Under the pieces are notes generated by a model. It was not told where the DNA came from. It saw only the letters and a program-made list of their open reading frames with translations, and searched no databases. A stretch of 64,000 nucleotides of DNA, from assembly GCA_044221555.1 (NCBI GenBank), contig JBGAOY010000020.1, positions 1 through 64,000 on the forward strand. Reading direction: 5' to 3'. Shown here in pieces: positions 49,272-57,387 of the stretch (position 1 is the first letter of the stretch; each line of letters begins with the position of its first letter). The translations under genes and the position numbers were made by a program. Origin of the DNA: JAEUJM01 sp044221555 (GTDB taxonomy: Bacteria > Actinomycetota > Acidimicrobiia > Acidimicrobiales > DATDAH01).

Positions 49272-50436
49272 CGAGCTCGAGCAGGCCCCCCAGGTCGTGC
49301 ACGTCGGATTCGAGGTAGGAGACGGTGGCGACGAGCTGGGGCCGGGCACCGAGCACGGCGGCTTCCTCCGCCTCCCGGGTGGCCACCACCCGGTAGTTGA
49401 CGAAGCTCTCGGCCACCTCGGTGAGCACCCGTTCCACCTGGTCGGCGTCGGCCACCCCGCCGATGCCCTCCTCCACCACTCGGGCGGCCAGCGCCGCGCT
49501 GTCGCGGCACACCTGCTCGGCCATGGCCCCCGCGTCGGCGTCGACGAGGAACGGGGGCAGCACCTTGTTGAGCACGAGGGCCCCGAGGTGCAGATCGCGC
49601 TCCGACAGCGCCTCGATGAAGAACTCGGCCTCACGGGCGGGCGCCGAGTCGAGGGTGCTGACCACCACGAAGGTGGTGCACCGGTCGGCCAGGGTGCGCT
49701 CGATCGAGCGCGCCCGCTCGACGAAGCCGTCGTACATGGTCTGGAACAGGATGAAGAAGTCGGCGATGTCGGCCAGGAACTGCGAGCCCAGGATCCGATC
49801 GGCGATCGAGTAGAACGGCTTCGACGCGGCGTTGAGCAGCCGCGACCGGTAGGGGGCGGTGAGCCAGCGCAGCAGCCGGCTGCTGAAGAAGTCGGCCATG
49901 CGCTCGGGCGCCTCGAGGAAGTCGATGGCGTTCCGGGTGGGCGGGGTGTCGACGATGATCAGGTCGTAGCGGCCCGACACGTGGATCTCGTAGAGCCGCT
50001 CCATGGCGATGTAGTCGTGGCTCTGGACGAACTTGCCGGTGATGTTCTGGTAGAGCGGGTTGGCCAGGATGGCCTGGCGGGTCTCGTCGTCGGGGGCGTA
50101 GCGGTTCACCAGGTCGTCCCACGAGGCCTTCATGTCGAGCATCGCCACCCACAGCTCGCCCCGCGGCTCCACGCCGGCCTCGGCGAACGCGGCGGCGGGC
50201 ACCTGGGTCTCGACGTTGCCGAACCGCTCGAGACCGAGCGCACTGGCCAGCCGGCGGGCCGGGTCGACCGTGAGCACCAGCACCTTGCCCCCGAGGTGCA
50301 CCGCGGCCATGGCCCCGGCCGCCGCCGCGGTGGTGGTCTTGCCCACGCCGCCCGAACCACAGGTGACGACGATCTCGCGGGTGGCCAGCAGCTGCGCGAA
50401 CGTGGTCGGCGGCGGGGGGAGGTTCGAGTTGGCCAT
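49252..50436 (-). CDS. ArsA/Get3-like ATPase, second of a pair
   Basis: 394 residues. Walker A is TCGSGGVGKTTTAAAA (about 25-40), in which the signature Lys of the deviant KGGVGKT motif is Ser. DLIIVDTPPTRNAIDFLEAPERM is the switch/Walker B region, and LGALVLNKVLPPFLVDADA follows. It is a SIMIBI-class dimeric ATPase. Paired actinobacterial genes of this kind (Rv3679-Rv3680 in mycobacteria) form a heterocomplex. Four bases separate it from the partner gene upstream. Loss of the signature Lys implies asymmetric catalysis in a heterodimer, which is inference. Confidence 0.88.
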   Translation of the reverse strand: MANSNLPPPPTTFAQLLATREIVVTCGSGGVGKTTTAAAAGAMAAVHLGGKVLVLTVDPARRLASALGLERFGNVETQVPAAAFAEAGVEPRGELWVAMLDMKASWDDLVNRYAPDDETRQAILANPLYQNITGKFVQSHDYIAMERLYEIHVSGRYDLIIVDTPPTRNAIDFLEAPERMADFFSSRLLRWLTAPYRSRLLNAASKPFYSIADRILGSQFLADIADFFILFQTMYDGFVERARSIERTLADRCTTFVVVSTLDSAPAREAEFFIEALSERDLHLGALVLNKVLPPFLVDADAGAMAEQVCRDSAALAARVVEEGIGGVADADQVERVLTEVAESFVNYRVVATREAEEAAVLGARPQLVATVSYLESDVHDLGGLLELGERLWT

Positions 50437-50440
50437 GGCT

Positions 50441-51400
50441 CTAGAACCCCAACTCGGCGGCGAGGGCGTCGGCCACCTGGTGGGTTGCCCGCGAGCCGTG
50501 GCTCCGGGTGAACAGCTCGGGCACGTAGACCAGCGGGATGTCGCCCGGCAGCCCGAGGCGCAGCCGCTCGAGGTGCTCGGCCCGGGTACGGCGCAGGGTG
50601 ACGGCCAGGCGGGCGGCGTCGAACAGCGGCTGGGTGGGGTGACCGACGAGGGCGTCGAGGCGCTCGCGGGCCTCGGGCACGGCCAGGGCCTCGAACACCT
50701 CCTCCTCACCGCGGCCGAACAGCTCCGGCAGCACCCGGTTGACCGCCACCGCGGCGATGTCCACCCGCGTCTCGGTGCGGATCCGCTCGGCCAGCTCGAG
50801 GGTCTCGCTGACCGGCATCTCCTCGGGGGCCGACACGATGACCGCACCGGTGGTGGCGGGATCGTCGAGGATCTCGGAGAGCCATCCCGTCTGCTCCCGC
50901 ACCAGGCCCACCTTCACCAACTCGCCGATGGCCTGGGGCGCCGACAGCTGCGACACCACGTGCCCGCTGGCGGCGGCGTCGGCGATGACGAGGTCGTAGT
51001 GCTGCTCGCGCACCTCCCACGCCACCTTGCCCACGGTGAGGATCTCCTTCACGCCGGGCGCGGCGTTGGCCACGAAGTCGAGGGTGTGGGCGAGCGGGCC
51101 GATCTTGGCCAGCAGCGGCACCCTGATCTGCAGTCGCAGGTACTCCTTGAGCGACTCCTCGGTGTCCATCGACATCGCGAAGAGGCCGGGCTGCACCTCG
51201 ATCGGCTGGAAGCTGGTCTCGTCGGACCCGAAGAAGTCGGCGAGGTTGCCCTTGGCGTCGAACTCGCAGACGAGAGTGCGTTTGCCCTGCTTGGCGGCCA
51301 GCACCCCCAGCGCCGACGCGACGGTGGTCTTGCCCACGCCACCCTTGCCGGTGACGAACAGCAGGCGCCGGTCGAGCAGCGGCACCGCGGACGCGGCCAC
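50441..51400 (-). CDS. ArsA/Get3-like ATPase, first of a pair
   Basis: 319 residues from GTG 51400. Walker A is VTGKGGVGKTTVASAL with the signature Lys present (about 16-31). CEFDAKGNLADFFG and YDLVIADAAASGHVVSQLSAP hold the switch I and II regions. No arsenic cysteines are present, so arsenite export is not indicated. It belongs with the next gene as the two subunits of an actinobacterial Get3-like complex. The start lies 8 bases beyond the end of the DUF3107 gene. Confidence 0.9.
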   Translation of the reverse strand: MAASAVPLLDRRLLFVTGKGGVGKTTVASALGVLAAKQGKRTLVCEFDAKGNLADFFGSDETSFQPIEVQPGLFAMSMDTEESLKEYLRLQIRVPLLAKIGPLAHTLDFVANAAPGVKEILTVGKVAWEVREQHYDLVIADAAASGHVVSQLSAPQAIGELVKVGLVREQTGWLSEILDDPATTGAVIVSAPEEMPVSETLELAERIRTETRVDIAAVAVNRVLPELFGRGEEEVFEALAVPEARERLDALVGHPTQPLFDAARLAVTLRRTRAEHLERLRLGLPGDIPLVYVPELFTRSHGSRATHQVADALAAELGF

Positions 51401-51408
51401 GGTCGGCG

Positions 51409-51645
51409 TCAGCCGGCCCCGAAGCCGATCCGCCGCTCGTCCTCGGGGCTCCCGATCTCGATGTAGGCCACCTTGCCCGCGGGGATGGCGACCTGGCGGC
51501 CACGCTTGTCGGTGAGCCACAGCACGCCCGACTCCTTCGCCAGTGCCGCTTCGATCTCGGTGTGGAGGGTGCTGCGGTCGACGTCGTCGCCCATGTCGAG
51601 ATCGATCTCTTTGGGGCTGTAGGTCACGCCGATGCGAACGTCCAT
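51409..51645 (-). CDS. DUF3107 family small protein
   Basis: 78 residues. MDVRIGVTYSPKEIDLDMGDDVDRSTLHTEIEAALAKESGVLWLTDKRGRQVAIPAGKVAYIEIG is the whole of the actinobacterial DUF3107 family, a small beta-rich protein of unknown function. GAGGAAG precedes the ATG. It leads the run DUF3107-ATPase-ATPase-glutamyltransferase, all closely spaced. Confidence 0.9.
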   Translation of the reverse strand: MDVRIGVTYSPKEIDLDMGDDVDRSTLHTEIEAALAKESGVLWLTDKRGRQVAIPAGKVAYIEIGSPEDERRIGFGAG

Positions 51646-51722
51646 GGTCTTCCTCTGTCTGCGGGGTCTTGTCGGTGCCGATCCAGCGATCTGCCTGCCG
51701 ATGGTAGGCGGCAGTCGCCCGG

Positions 51723-52880
51723 TCAGACGATCTTCAGCTCGGGGTGGCGTCGCTTGGTGGGGGCCAGGTCGACCGCGATGGTGCGGGCCATGCGGGCGAA
51801 CACCGCACCCGCCTCGCTCTCGGGGTCGACCGCGGCGATGGGGTGGCCGTCGTCGCCGCCGGCCCGCAGCTCGGGCACCAGCGGCACCTGGCCGATGAGG
51901 GGCACGCCGAGCCGCTCGGCCAGCTCCTGGCCCCCGCCGGCGCCGAAGAGCTCGTAGCGCTTGTCGTCGTCGCCGGTGAACCACGACAGGTTCTCGATCA
52001 CGCCCTTCACCTCGAGGCCCACCTTCTGGGCCATGAACGCCGCCCGCTGGGCCACCCGCTCGGCGGCGGGTTGGGGCGTGGTGACCACGTAGACCTCGCT
52101 CTGGGGCAGGAAGCCCGCCAGCGAGATCGAGATGTCGCCCGTCCCGGGGGGCAGGTCGACCACCAGGAAGTCGGGGTCACCCCAGTACACGTCGGTGAGG
52201 AACTGCTCGAGGGCCTTGTGGAGCATGGGCCCCCGCCAGATCACCGGTTGGTCCTCGTCGGCGAAGAACCCCATGGAGATGCAGGCCACGCCGTTGGCCC
52301 GGGGCGGGACGAGCATCTCGTCGATGAGCGTGGGCGGCCGGTGGATCCCGAGCATGCGGGGAATGGAGAAGCCCCACACGTCGGCGTCGACGATGGCGGT
52401 GCGGTGGCCCTGGGCCGCGAGCGCCACGGCCAGGTTGGTGCTCACCGACGATTTGCCCACCCCGCCCTTGCCCGACGCGATCAGCAGCGCGCGGGTGCGG
52501 GAGCCGGGCTGGGCGAAGGGGATGGCCCGGCCCTCGGCGTGGCCGTGCGCCGCGGTGCTGCCGGCGGTGGCGTGGGGGTCGCCCAACAGCCGCTGGCGCA
52601 GCGCCAGGCGCTCGTCGTCGGTCAGCACCGAGAACTCGATGTCGATGGCGGTGATGCCCTCCACCGCACCGACCGCGTCGGTGATGCGCTGGGCCAACTC
52701 CGGCGCGGTGGGGTTCTCGGGGGTGGTGAGGGCGACGACGGCATGCACGCGGCCGCCGTCGACGGCCACGCCCCGTACCAGCCCGAGGTCGGCGAGGGTG
52801 CGCTCGAGCTCGGGCTCGAGCACCTGATCGACGGCCTCCTGGACCGCGCGCGAGGTTTCTGACGTCCGGGCGTCGGGCAT
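51723..52880 (-). CDS. mrp: Mrp/NBP35 family Fe-S carrier ATPase
   Basis: 385 residues. An N-terminal MIP18/DUF59 domain (1-95: VQEAVDQVLEPELERTLADLGLVRGV) is fused to the ParA-like ATPase with Walker A IASGKGGVGKSSVSTNLAV (about 134-152), DADVWGFSIPRMLGI and DFLVVDLPPGTGDISISL. The CxxC that bridges an Fe-S cluster in many Mrp proteins is replaced by WFTGDDDKRYELFG, so cluster binding may differ. It carries Fe-S clusters to apoproteins. It is divergent from the SufR-like regulator and cysteine desulfurase, which fits Fe-S assembly. Confidence 0.92.
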   Translation of the reverse strand: MPDARTSETSRAVQEAVDQVLEPELERTLADLGLVRGVAVDGGRVHAVVALTTPENPTAPELAQRITDAVGAVEGITAIDIEFSVLTDDERLALRQRLLGDPHATAGSTAAHGHAEGRAIPFAQPGSRTRALLIASGKGGVGKSSVSTNLAVALAAQGHRTAIVDADVWGFSIPRMLGIHRPPTLIDEMLVPPRANGVACISMGFFADEDQPVIWRGPMLHKALEQFLTDVYWGDPDFLVVDLPPGTGDISISLAGFLPQSEVYVVTTPQPAAERVAQRAAFMAQKVGLEVKGVIENLSWFTGDDDKRYELFGAGGGQELAERLGVPLIGQVPLVPELRAGGDDGHPIAAVDPESEAGAVFARMARTIAVDLAPTKRRHPELKIV

Positions 52881-52935
52881 GGCGCGACGCCTCCGGGCGC
52901 CGGCGTAGGTGGGGGGAGCGGAGTCGGGGGATTTC

Positions 52936-52956
52936 ACCTACGCGGATAGGTAGAAT
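52936..52956 (+). promoter_or_regulatory. Promoter with overlapping operator for the SufR-like gene
   Basis: ACCTA and TAGGT (52936-52951) are perfect complements around CGCGGA, directly before the -10 hexamer TAGAAT (52951-52956). Six bases later comes the GTG start, so the mRNA is leaderless. A regulator bound to the palindrome would block polymerase, consistent with autoregulation. Confidence 0.6.
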
Positions 52957-52962
52957 ACCGAG

Positions 52963-53682
52963 GTGGACGGCCCAGCCCTCACCGCCACCGAGTTCGCCTC
53001 GGCGGTCACGGCGATCACCTCGGCCTTCGGCGACCCCACCCGGCGCGACATCTACCTGTTCGCCCGTGAGCGCGACCTGGGCGTCACCGCGTCCGAGGTG
53101 GCGCAGCGCTTCGAGTTGCACGCCAACGTGGCCCGGCACCACCTCGACAAGCTGGCGAGCGGCGGCTACCTCGAGGTCGCGGTGGCCCGCAGCGAGTCGG
53201 GCGGTGCCGGGCGGCCCTCCAAGCACTACCGGGTCACCAGCGACGCCATGCCGCTCGAGATGCCGGTGCGCCACGACGACGTGCTGGTCACCCTGCTCGG
53301 TCGCGCCCTCGAGTTGCTCGGGCCGGTGCAGGCCCAGCAGATGGCCGAGGAGGTGGGCATCGAGTACGGGCGCACCATGGCCTCGTCGATGAGCGCCGCC
53401 GGCGAGCCCCCGCGGTCGTTCCGCACCGCGCTGCACTCGGTGGCCGATGCCCTCACCGCCCACGGCTTCGCCACCCGGGCCGAGGCCCGCGACGGCAAGC
53501 TGCGGCTGGTCTCCGAGCACTGCCCCTTCGGCGACGCCGCGGTCGAGCACCCCGTGATCTGCGCGGTCGACCGGGGGATGGTCAAGGGGATGCTCGGCGC
53601 TCTCTACGGCGACACCACCCCGGCCACCGAGGCGTCGCTGCCCATGGGCGACGAGCGCTGCGTCACCGCCGTCCCCGAGTGA
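52963..53682 (+). CDS. SufR-like winged-helix regulator
   Basis: 239 residues. The N-terminal winged helix (AITSAFGDPTRRDIYLFARERDLGVTASEVAQRFELHANVARHHLDKL) resembles ArsR/SufR proteins, and GAGRPSKHYRVT is the wing. Cys187, Cys200 and Cys233 lie in a C-x12-C-x32-C pattern (HCPFG ... VICAVDRGM ... RCVT), suggesting a bound Fe-S cluster as in SufR, which represses Fe-S assembly genes when the cluster is present. Neighbours are Mrp and a cysteine desulfurase. Targets and cluster binding are inference. Confidence 0.82.
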   Translation: MDGPALTATEFASAVTAITSAFGDPTRRDIYLFARERDLGVTASEVAQRFELHANVARHHLDKLASGGYLEVAVARSESGGAGRPSKHYRVTSDAMPLEMPVRHDDVLVTLLGRALELLGPVQAQQMAEEVGIEYGRTMASSMSAAGEPPRSFRTALHSVADALTAHGFATRAEARDGKLRLVSEHCPFGDAAVEHPVICAVDRGMVKGMLGALYGDTTPATEASLPMGDERCVTAVPE

Positions 53683-53700
53683 CCTGGTGCGCCCCGGGCG

Positions 53701-54825
53701 ATGACCCGTTCGTACCTGGACCACGCCTCCACGTCGCCGCCGCGGCCGGCGGTGATCGAGGCCATGACGACCTGGCTGTCCGCGCCCGCGGGCGACCCTG
53801 GGCGCATCCACACCGAGGGGCTGACCGCCAGGGTGGCGGTCGAGACCGCCCGCGAAGAGGTCGCCACGTTGTTCGGTGCACGCTCCCGAGAAGTGGTGTT
53901 CACGAGTGGGGCCACCGAAGCCATTGCCACCGCCGTCTGGGGCGCCGCCGAGCGGGGCCCCCATCAGGTGGTGCCCGCGGTGGAGCACTCCGCCGTTCGT
54001 GAGACGGCAGCACGAGCCGGCGAGGTGACCGTCATCGGGGTCGACGGCATGGGCCGGATCGACGCCGACGAGGTCCTGGCCGCGATCCGCCCCGACACGG
54101 CGCTCGTGCACGTCCAGTGGGCCAACCACGAGGTCGGGACCACCCAGCCGGTGGCCGAGGTCGTCACCGCGTGCCGCGAGCGGGGCGTGCTGGTGCACGT
54201 CGATGCCGCCCAGGCCAACGGTCACCTGCCCATCGCGTTCGACGACCTCGGCGCCGACCTGCTGTCGGTCAGCGCCCACAAGTTCGGTGGGCCGCCCGGC
54301 ATCGGCGCGCTGCTCGTACGCCGAGGGCTGCGCCTCCGACCGCTGTTGCTGGGCGGCGACCAGGAGCGCGCGAGACGAGCAGGGCTGGAGAACGTCCCCG
54401 CCATCGCCGGGTTCGGTGCCGCCGCGGCGGCGCTGGCCGACGGAGCGCTGGATGCCGAGGCCGCCACGGCCCGCCGCCTCACCGACCGTGTGCTCGCCAC
54501 GGTCCCCGACCTGGGCGGCGTGCGGGCCTACGGCGACCCCGTCGACCGAGCACCACACCTGGTGTGCCTGGGCATCGACGGCATCGAGCCGCAGGCGGTG
54601 CTGCTGGGCCTCGATCGCGCCGGCGTCGCCGCCCACTCGGGCAGCGCTTGTTCCTCCGAGTCGCTCGAGCCCTCCCCCGTCCTCGAGGCGATGGGCGTCG
54701 ACGCGCACCGCTCCCTGCGCATCTCCGTGGGTTGGAACACCACCGACGCCGACATCGACACCCTCCTCACCGCCCTCCCGAAGGTCCTCGCCGACCTCCG
54801 GGCGTTGGGCGCGCCGCCGCGCTGA
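53701..54825 (+). CDS. Cysteine desulfurase (NifS/IscS family)
   Basis: 374 residues. SYLDHASTSPPRPAVIEAM opens the fold, VEHSAVRE is near the substrate site, SAHKFGGPPGIGALLVRRG carries the PLP Lys194 and HSGSACSSESLEPSPVL the sulfur-carrying Cys317. It takes sulfur from L-cysteine for Fe-S clusters or thiolation. The gene starts 18 bases after the SufR-like regulator and is probably co-transcribed. A 47-base palindromic repeat begins 3 bases after its stop. Confidence 0.94.
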   Translation: MTRSYLDHASTSPPRPAVIEAMTTWLSAPAGDPGRIHTEGLTARVAVETAREEVATLFGARSREVVFTSGATEAIATAVWGAAERGPHQVVPAVEHSAVRETAARAGEVTVIGVDGMGRIDADEVLAAIRPDTALVHVQWANHEVGTTQPVAEVVTACRERGVLVHVDAAQANGHLPIAFDDLGADLLSVSAHKFGGPPGIGALLVRRGLRLRPLLLGGDQERARRAGLENVPAIAGFGAAAAALADGALDAEAATARRLTDRVLATVPDLGGVRAYGDPVDRAPHLVCLGIDGIEPQAVLLGLDRAGVAAHSGSACSSESLEPSPVLEAMGVDAHRSLRISVGWNTTDADIDTLLTALPKVLADLRALGAPPR

Positions 54826-54827
54826 CG

Positions 54828-54874
54828 TTCTCGGAAGCGTGAAACCGCCGGTGGCGGCCTGACGCCTCCCAGAA
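54828..54874. repeat. 47-bp palindromic repeat, copy 1
   Basis: Begins TTCTCGGAAGCG and ends GCCTCCCAGAA, with terminal inverted repeats and an inner CCGCC/GGCGG hairpin. It aligns without gaps to copies at 55903 and 55975. It lies between the cysteine desulfurase and AbiEi-DUF559 genes. Confidence 0.82.
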
Positions 54875-54956
54875 ACTGACCCGCCTCAGAGCGCAACACC
54901 CGGGTCGGCACGGCCGCCCTCAGCAAACTGTCAGACCCTTTCGGTGTACTTGATGC

Positions 54957-55889
54957 GTGAGAGACGAGACTGCACTTCATGCACTGGGAGCCCGCCAGCA
55001 CGCCGTGGTCACCTTCGGGCAGATGCGCGGCGCCGGGCTCACCCGCCACGAGATCGCCCACCTCCTGCAGATCGGCCGACTGATAGCCATGTTCGAGGGT
55101 GTCTACCGCTTGGCGGGCGCCCCCACGACGTGGCGGCAGCGCCTGATGGCGGCCTGCCTGGCCACCGGTGGCGTAGCCTCGCACCGCGCCGCGGCGTGGC
55201 TTTGGGGCGCCGATCTTCCCGGGGGTGAACCGCCCATCGAGGTGACCGTTGCCCGATCACGATGCCCGAAGCCGCCAGGGGTGATCGTGCACCGTTCGAG
55301 CGACCTGACCCCCGACCAGGTCGTTCGGCGCGACGGCATCCCGACGACGAATCCCCTCCGTCTCTTGGTGGACCTCGGTGCCGTAGCAGATCCCGACGTG
55401 GTCGAGCTCGTGCTCGACTCGCTGAACTCCCGCAGGGTCGTCACCATCGCCGGCGTGCGCGCCTGGCGCGATCGGCTCAGCGGTAAGGGACGGCGAGGTG
55501 CAGGCGTGCTCGGGGAGGTGCTCGATCGACGACTGCTACGCGATCAGCACGTGGACAGCCTGCTCGAACCGATGATGGCCGCGCTGTGCCGTCGCTATCG
55601 CTTGCCCATGCCGGAGTTCCAGGTGTGGATCACGATCCAGGGCAAGCGGTTTCGCATGGACTTCGCGTACTCCGACATCCGGTACAACATCGAGACTGAC
55701 GGCTACGAGCACCACGGCGGGAAGTACGAGAACTGGCTGAACGACTCCTCACGGGACAACGAGCTCACGGCCATGGGGTGGCAAGTCAGCCGCTTCCCGC
55801 GGGCGCACCTTCGCACACGTCAGGACTATGTCGCGCGAGTGGTCCGCGCCATCCGTGCCGACCGCCAGCGCCTGGTTCGCCCCACATGA
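54957..55889 (+). CDS. AbiEi-like antitoxin domain fused to DUF559 (Vsr-like) nuclease domain
   Basis: 310 residues. The N-terminus (VVTFGQMRGAGLTRHEIAHLLQIGRLIAMFEGVYRLAG) is the winged-helix of type IV AbiEi antitoxins, and GVASHRAAAWLWGADL the following part. The C-terminus (RFRMDFAYSDIRYNIETDGYEHHG ... RDNELTAMGWQVSRFP) has the Asp/Glu-x-Asp pattern of DUF559 endonuclease-like domains. This fusion is widespread in actinobacteria without an AbiEii toxin, and none is seen here. Its role is unknown; defence or DNA processing are guesses. It is bracketed by three copies of a 47-base palindrome. Confidence 0.83.
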   Translation: MRDETALHALGARQHAVVTFGQMRGAGLTRHEIAHLLQIGRLIAMFEGVYRLAGAPTTWRQRLMAACLATGGVASHRAAAWLWGADLPGGEPPIEVTVARSRCPKPPGVIVHRSSDLTPDQVVRRDGIPTTNPLRLLVDLGAVADPDVVELVLDSLNSRRVVTIAGVRAWRDRLSGKGRRGAGVLGEVLDRRLLRDQHVDSLLEPMMAALCRRYRLPMPEFQVWITIQGKRFRMDFAYSDIRYNIETDGYEHHGGKYENWLNDSSRDNELTAMGWQVSRFPRAHLRTRQDYVARVVRAIRADRQRLVRPT

Positions 55890-55902
55890 CCAGGCTCAGG
55901 AG

Positions 55903-55949
55903 TTCCGGGAAGCGTCATGCCGCCAGCGGCGGCTTCAGGGCTCCAAGAA
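55903..55949. repeat. 47-bp palindromic repeat, copy 2
   Basis: Begins TTCCGGGAAGCGT and ends GGCTCCAAGAA. Same length and hairpin (CCGCC/GGCGG) as copy 1. It starts 14 bases after the AbiEi-DUF559 stop. Confidence 0.85.
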
Positions 55950-55974
55950 TGCCAACCGATCCACCGCGACTTGC

Positions 55975-56021
55975 TTCTGGGAAGGCTCGAGCCGCCGGCG
56001 GCGGCTTCAGGCCTCCCGGAA
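55975..56021. repeat. 47-bp palindromic repeat, copy 3
   Basis: Begins TTCTGGGAAGGC and ends GCCTCCCGGAA. Its ends TTCTGGGA and TCCCGGAA are near-perfect inverted repeats. It lies 25 bases after copy 2, in the same orientation. Confidence 0.85.
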
Positions 56022-56040
56022 CGGAAGTCAGGAACCAGCC

Positions 56041-56406
56041 TCAGCGCGGCAGGGGGGCGGGGCGCCGCCTCGCCGACGCGGCGACGTCGTCGGGGACGTC
56101 GATCCACATGCGCAGCAGGGCCGCGCCGAAGGTCTTGCCCAGGTTGTCGGCCCGCAGCGACCGGGGGGCGCCGCCGCCCAGGGCGTCGTACAGGACGAAC
56201 TTGAGCGCCCACACGTTGGGTGCCTCGAAGCGCTCGACCGGGCCCTTCACCAGCGAGCCGAAGTGGGCCTTCACCCGCGCCGCGGTGACCGCGGCCCGGA
56301 TCGCGTCGTACGCGACCGGGTCGTCGGCGAACAGCGACACGTCGCTGATGTCGCCCTTGTCGCCGGAGCGGGCGCCGCACAGCTCACGGAGTTGGATCCG
56401 GGGCAC
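56041..56406 (-). CDS. AtuA C-terminal domain protein (small, separate)
   Basis: 121 residues from GTG 56406. The start IQLRELCGARSGDKGDISDVSLFADDP is the typical opening of the ferredoxin-fold C-terminal domain of AtuA proteins, and the rest (NVWALKFVLYDALGGGAPRSLRADNLGKTFGAALLRMWIDVP) completes it. In many AtuA proteins this is fused to the domain found here at 57511-58827. Function in those is linked to branched terpene or short acyl-CoA catabolism; here only inferred. TACCGT lies 6 bases upstream, so it has its own leaderless start. Confidence 0.85.
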   Translation of the reverse strand: MPRIQLRELCGARSGDKGDISDVSLFADDPVAYDAIRAAVTAARVKAHFGSLVKGPVERFEAPNVWALKFVLYDALGGGAPRSLRADNLGKTFGAALLRMWIDVPDDVAASARRRPAPLPR

Positions 56407-56412
56407 CACGCC

Positions 56413-56418
56413 ACGGTA
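56413..56418 (-). promoter_or_regulatory. -10 element (TACCGT) for the small AtuA-domain gene
   Basis: On the minus strand TACCGT is followed by 6 bases and the GTG at 56406. A promoter of its own means it need not be co-transcribed with the large AtuA-domain gene. Confidence 0.42.
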
Positions 56419-56557
56419 GCGCTCGCACGCCCGGCGAGGATCGAACGGACCGTTCGCCGGGTGGGACTCTGTAGGCGCAGGGTGACAGGCGGGGCGGGCG
56501 CAGCGAATAGATTCTGAGGATGCTCCCCGGCAGCCGCTCGTCCACGCCCCCGCCCCG

Positions 56558-57013
56558 TTGACCGTCTACCTCGTCCGTCACGCCGACGCGCTGAGCCGCA
56601 CCGTCTGGGCCCACGACGACGTGCTGCGGCCCCTCGCCGACAAGGGGTTCGACCAGGCCCAGGCTCTGGTCGGCCTCCTTGGCGACAAGGGCATCACCCG
56701 GCTGCTGACCAGCCCGGCCGTGCGGTGCCGCCAGACGCTCGATCCGCTGTCCGCCCACCTCGGGCTCACCATCGAGGAGGCGCCGGCGCTCATGGAGGGC
56801 ACGCCGGCGAGCGAGGCCCGGGCCCTGCTCGACTCGGTCGCGGGGATCGACGTGGCCCTGTGCAGCCACGGCGACGTGATCCCCGACGTGGTCAACCGGC
56901 TGATCGCGGAGGGCATGGACGCCAACGGCCGCGACGCCAAGAAGGGCTCGACGTGGGTGCTCACTCACGACGGGCGGCGGTTCGTCAGGGGGCGGTACCT
57001 GCCCGCCCCCTGA
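56558..57013 (+). CDS. SixA-like histidine phosphatase
   Basis: 151 residues. TVYLVRHADALSRTVW has the phosphorylated His8 of the RHA motif and VALCSHGDVIPDVV the second catalytic His103; RLLTSPAVRCRQTLDPL is the middle signature. It resembles the phosphatase half of mycobacterial MutT1-type proteins without the Nudix half. The TTG start is the only in-frame start I find; TAGATT lies about 45 bases upstream. It stands alone on the plus strand between the two AtuA-domain genes. Confidence 0.83.
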   Translation: MTVYLVRHADALSRTVWAHDDVLRPLADKGFDQAQALVGLLGDKGITRLLTSPAVRCRQTLDPLSAHLGLTIEEAPALMEGTPASEARALLDSVAGIDVALCSHGDVIPDVVNRLIAEGMDANGRDAKKGSTWVLTHDGRRFVRGRYLPAP

Positions 57014-57033
57014 CGAGCCCCCGTGCGGTGCTG

Positions 57034-57387
57034 CTACTGCGCCAGCGGCCGGCCGTCGGCGTCGGTGGAGTAGTTGGGCGAGCCGGTGAGGATCAAGATG
57101 CCCTCGACCAGGCCCCAGATCGACCCGAGGCCGCAGGTGACCAGCGTGACGACGATCTGGATGATGGCCTTGTTGGTGTTGCCCAGGTAGAAGTTGTGGA
57201 TGCCGAGGCCGCCCACGAAGATGCCGAGCAGGCCGGCCACCATCTTGGACTTCAACGGGAGCCCGTCGGGGCCGAGCGCGGGCACCTGGGCCGCGCCGGC
57301 CTGGTAGGGCGCTACCGGCGGCGGAGCGCTGGCCGCCGGCGGCGGCACGTTGGGATCGGGGTTCGGCGGCGGTGGAGCATCGGTCAT
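57034..57387 (-). CDS. TM2-domain membrane protein
   Basis: 117 residues. A Pro-rich cytoplasmic start of about 45 residues precedes KSKMVAGLLGIFVGGLGIHNFYLGNTNKAIIQIVVTLVTCGLGSIWGLVEGILIL, the two-helix TM2 domain with the short turn GGLGIHNFYLG. Function is unknown in bacteria. GAAGGAAG precedes the ATG. It is oriented like the AtuA genes but sits between them. Confidence 0.9.
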   Translation of the reverse strand: MTDAPPPPNPDPNVPPPAASAPPPVAPYQAGAAQVPALGPDGLPLKSKMVAGLLGIFVGGLGIHNFYLGNTNKAIIQIVVTLVTCGLGSIWGLVEGILILTGSPNYSTDADGRPLAQ

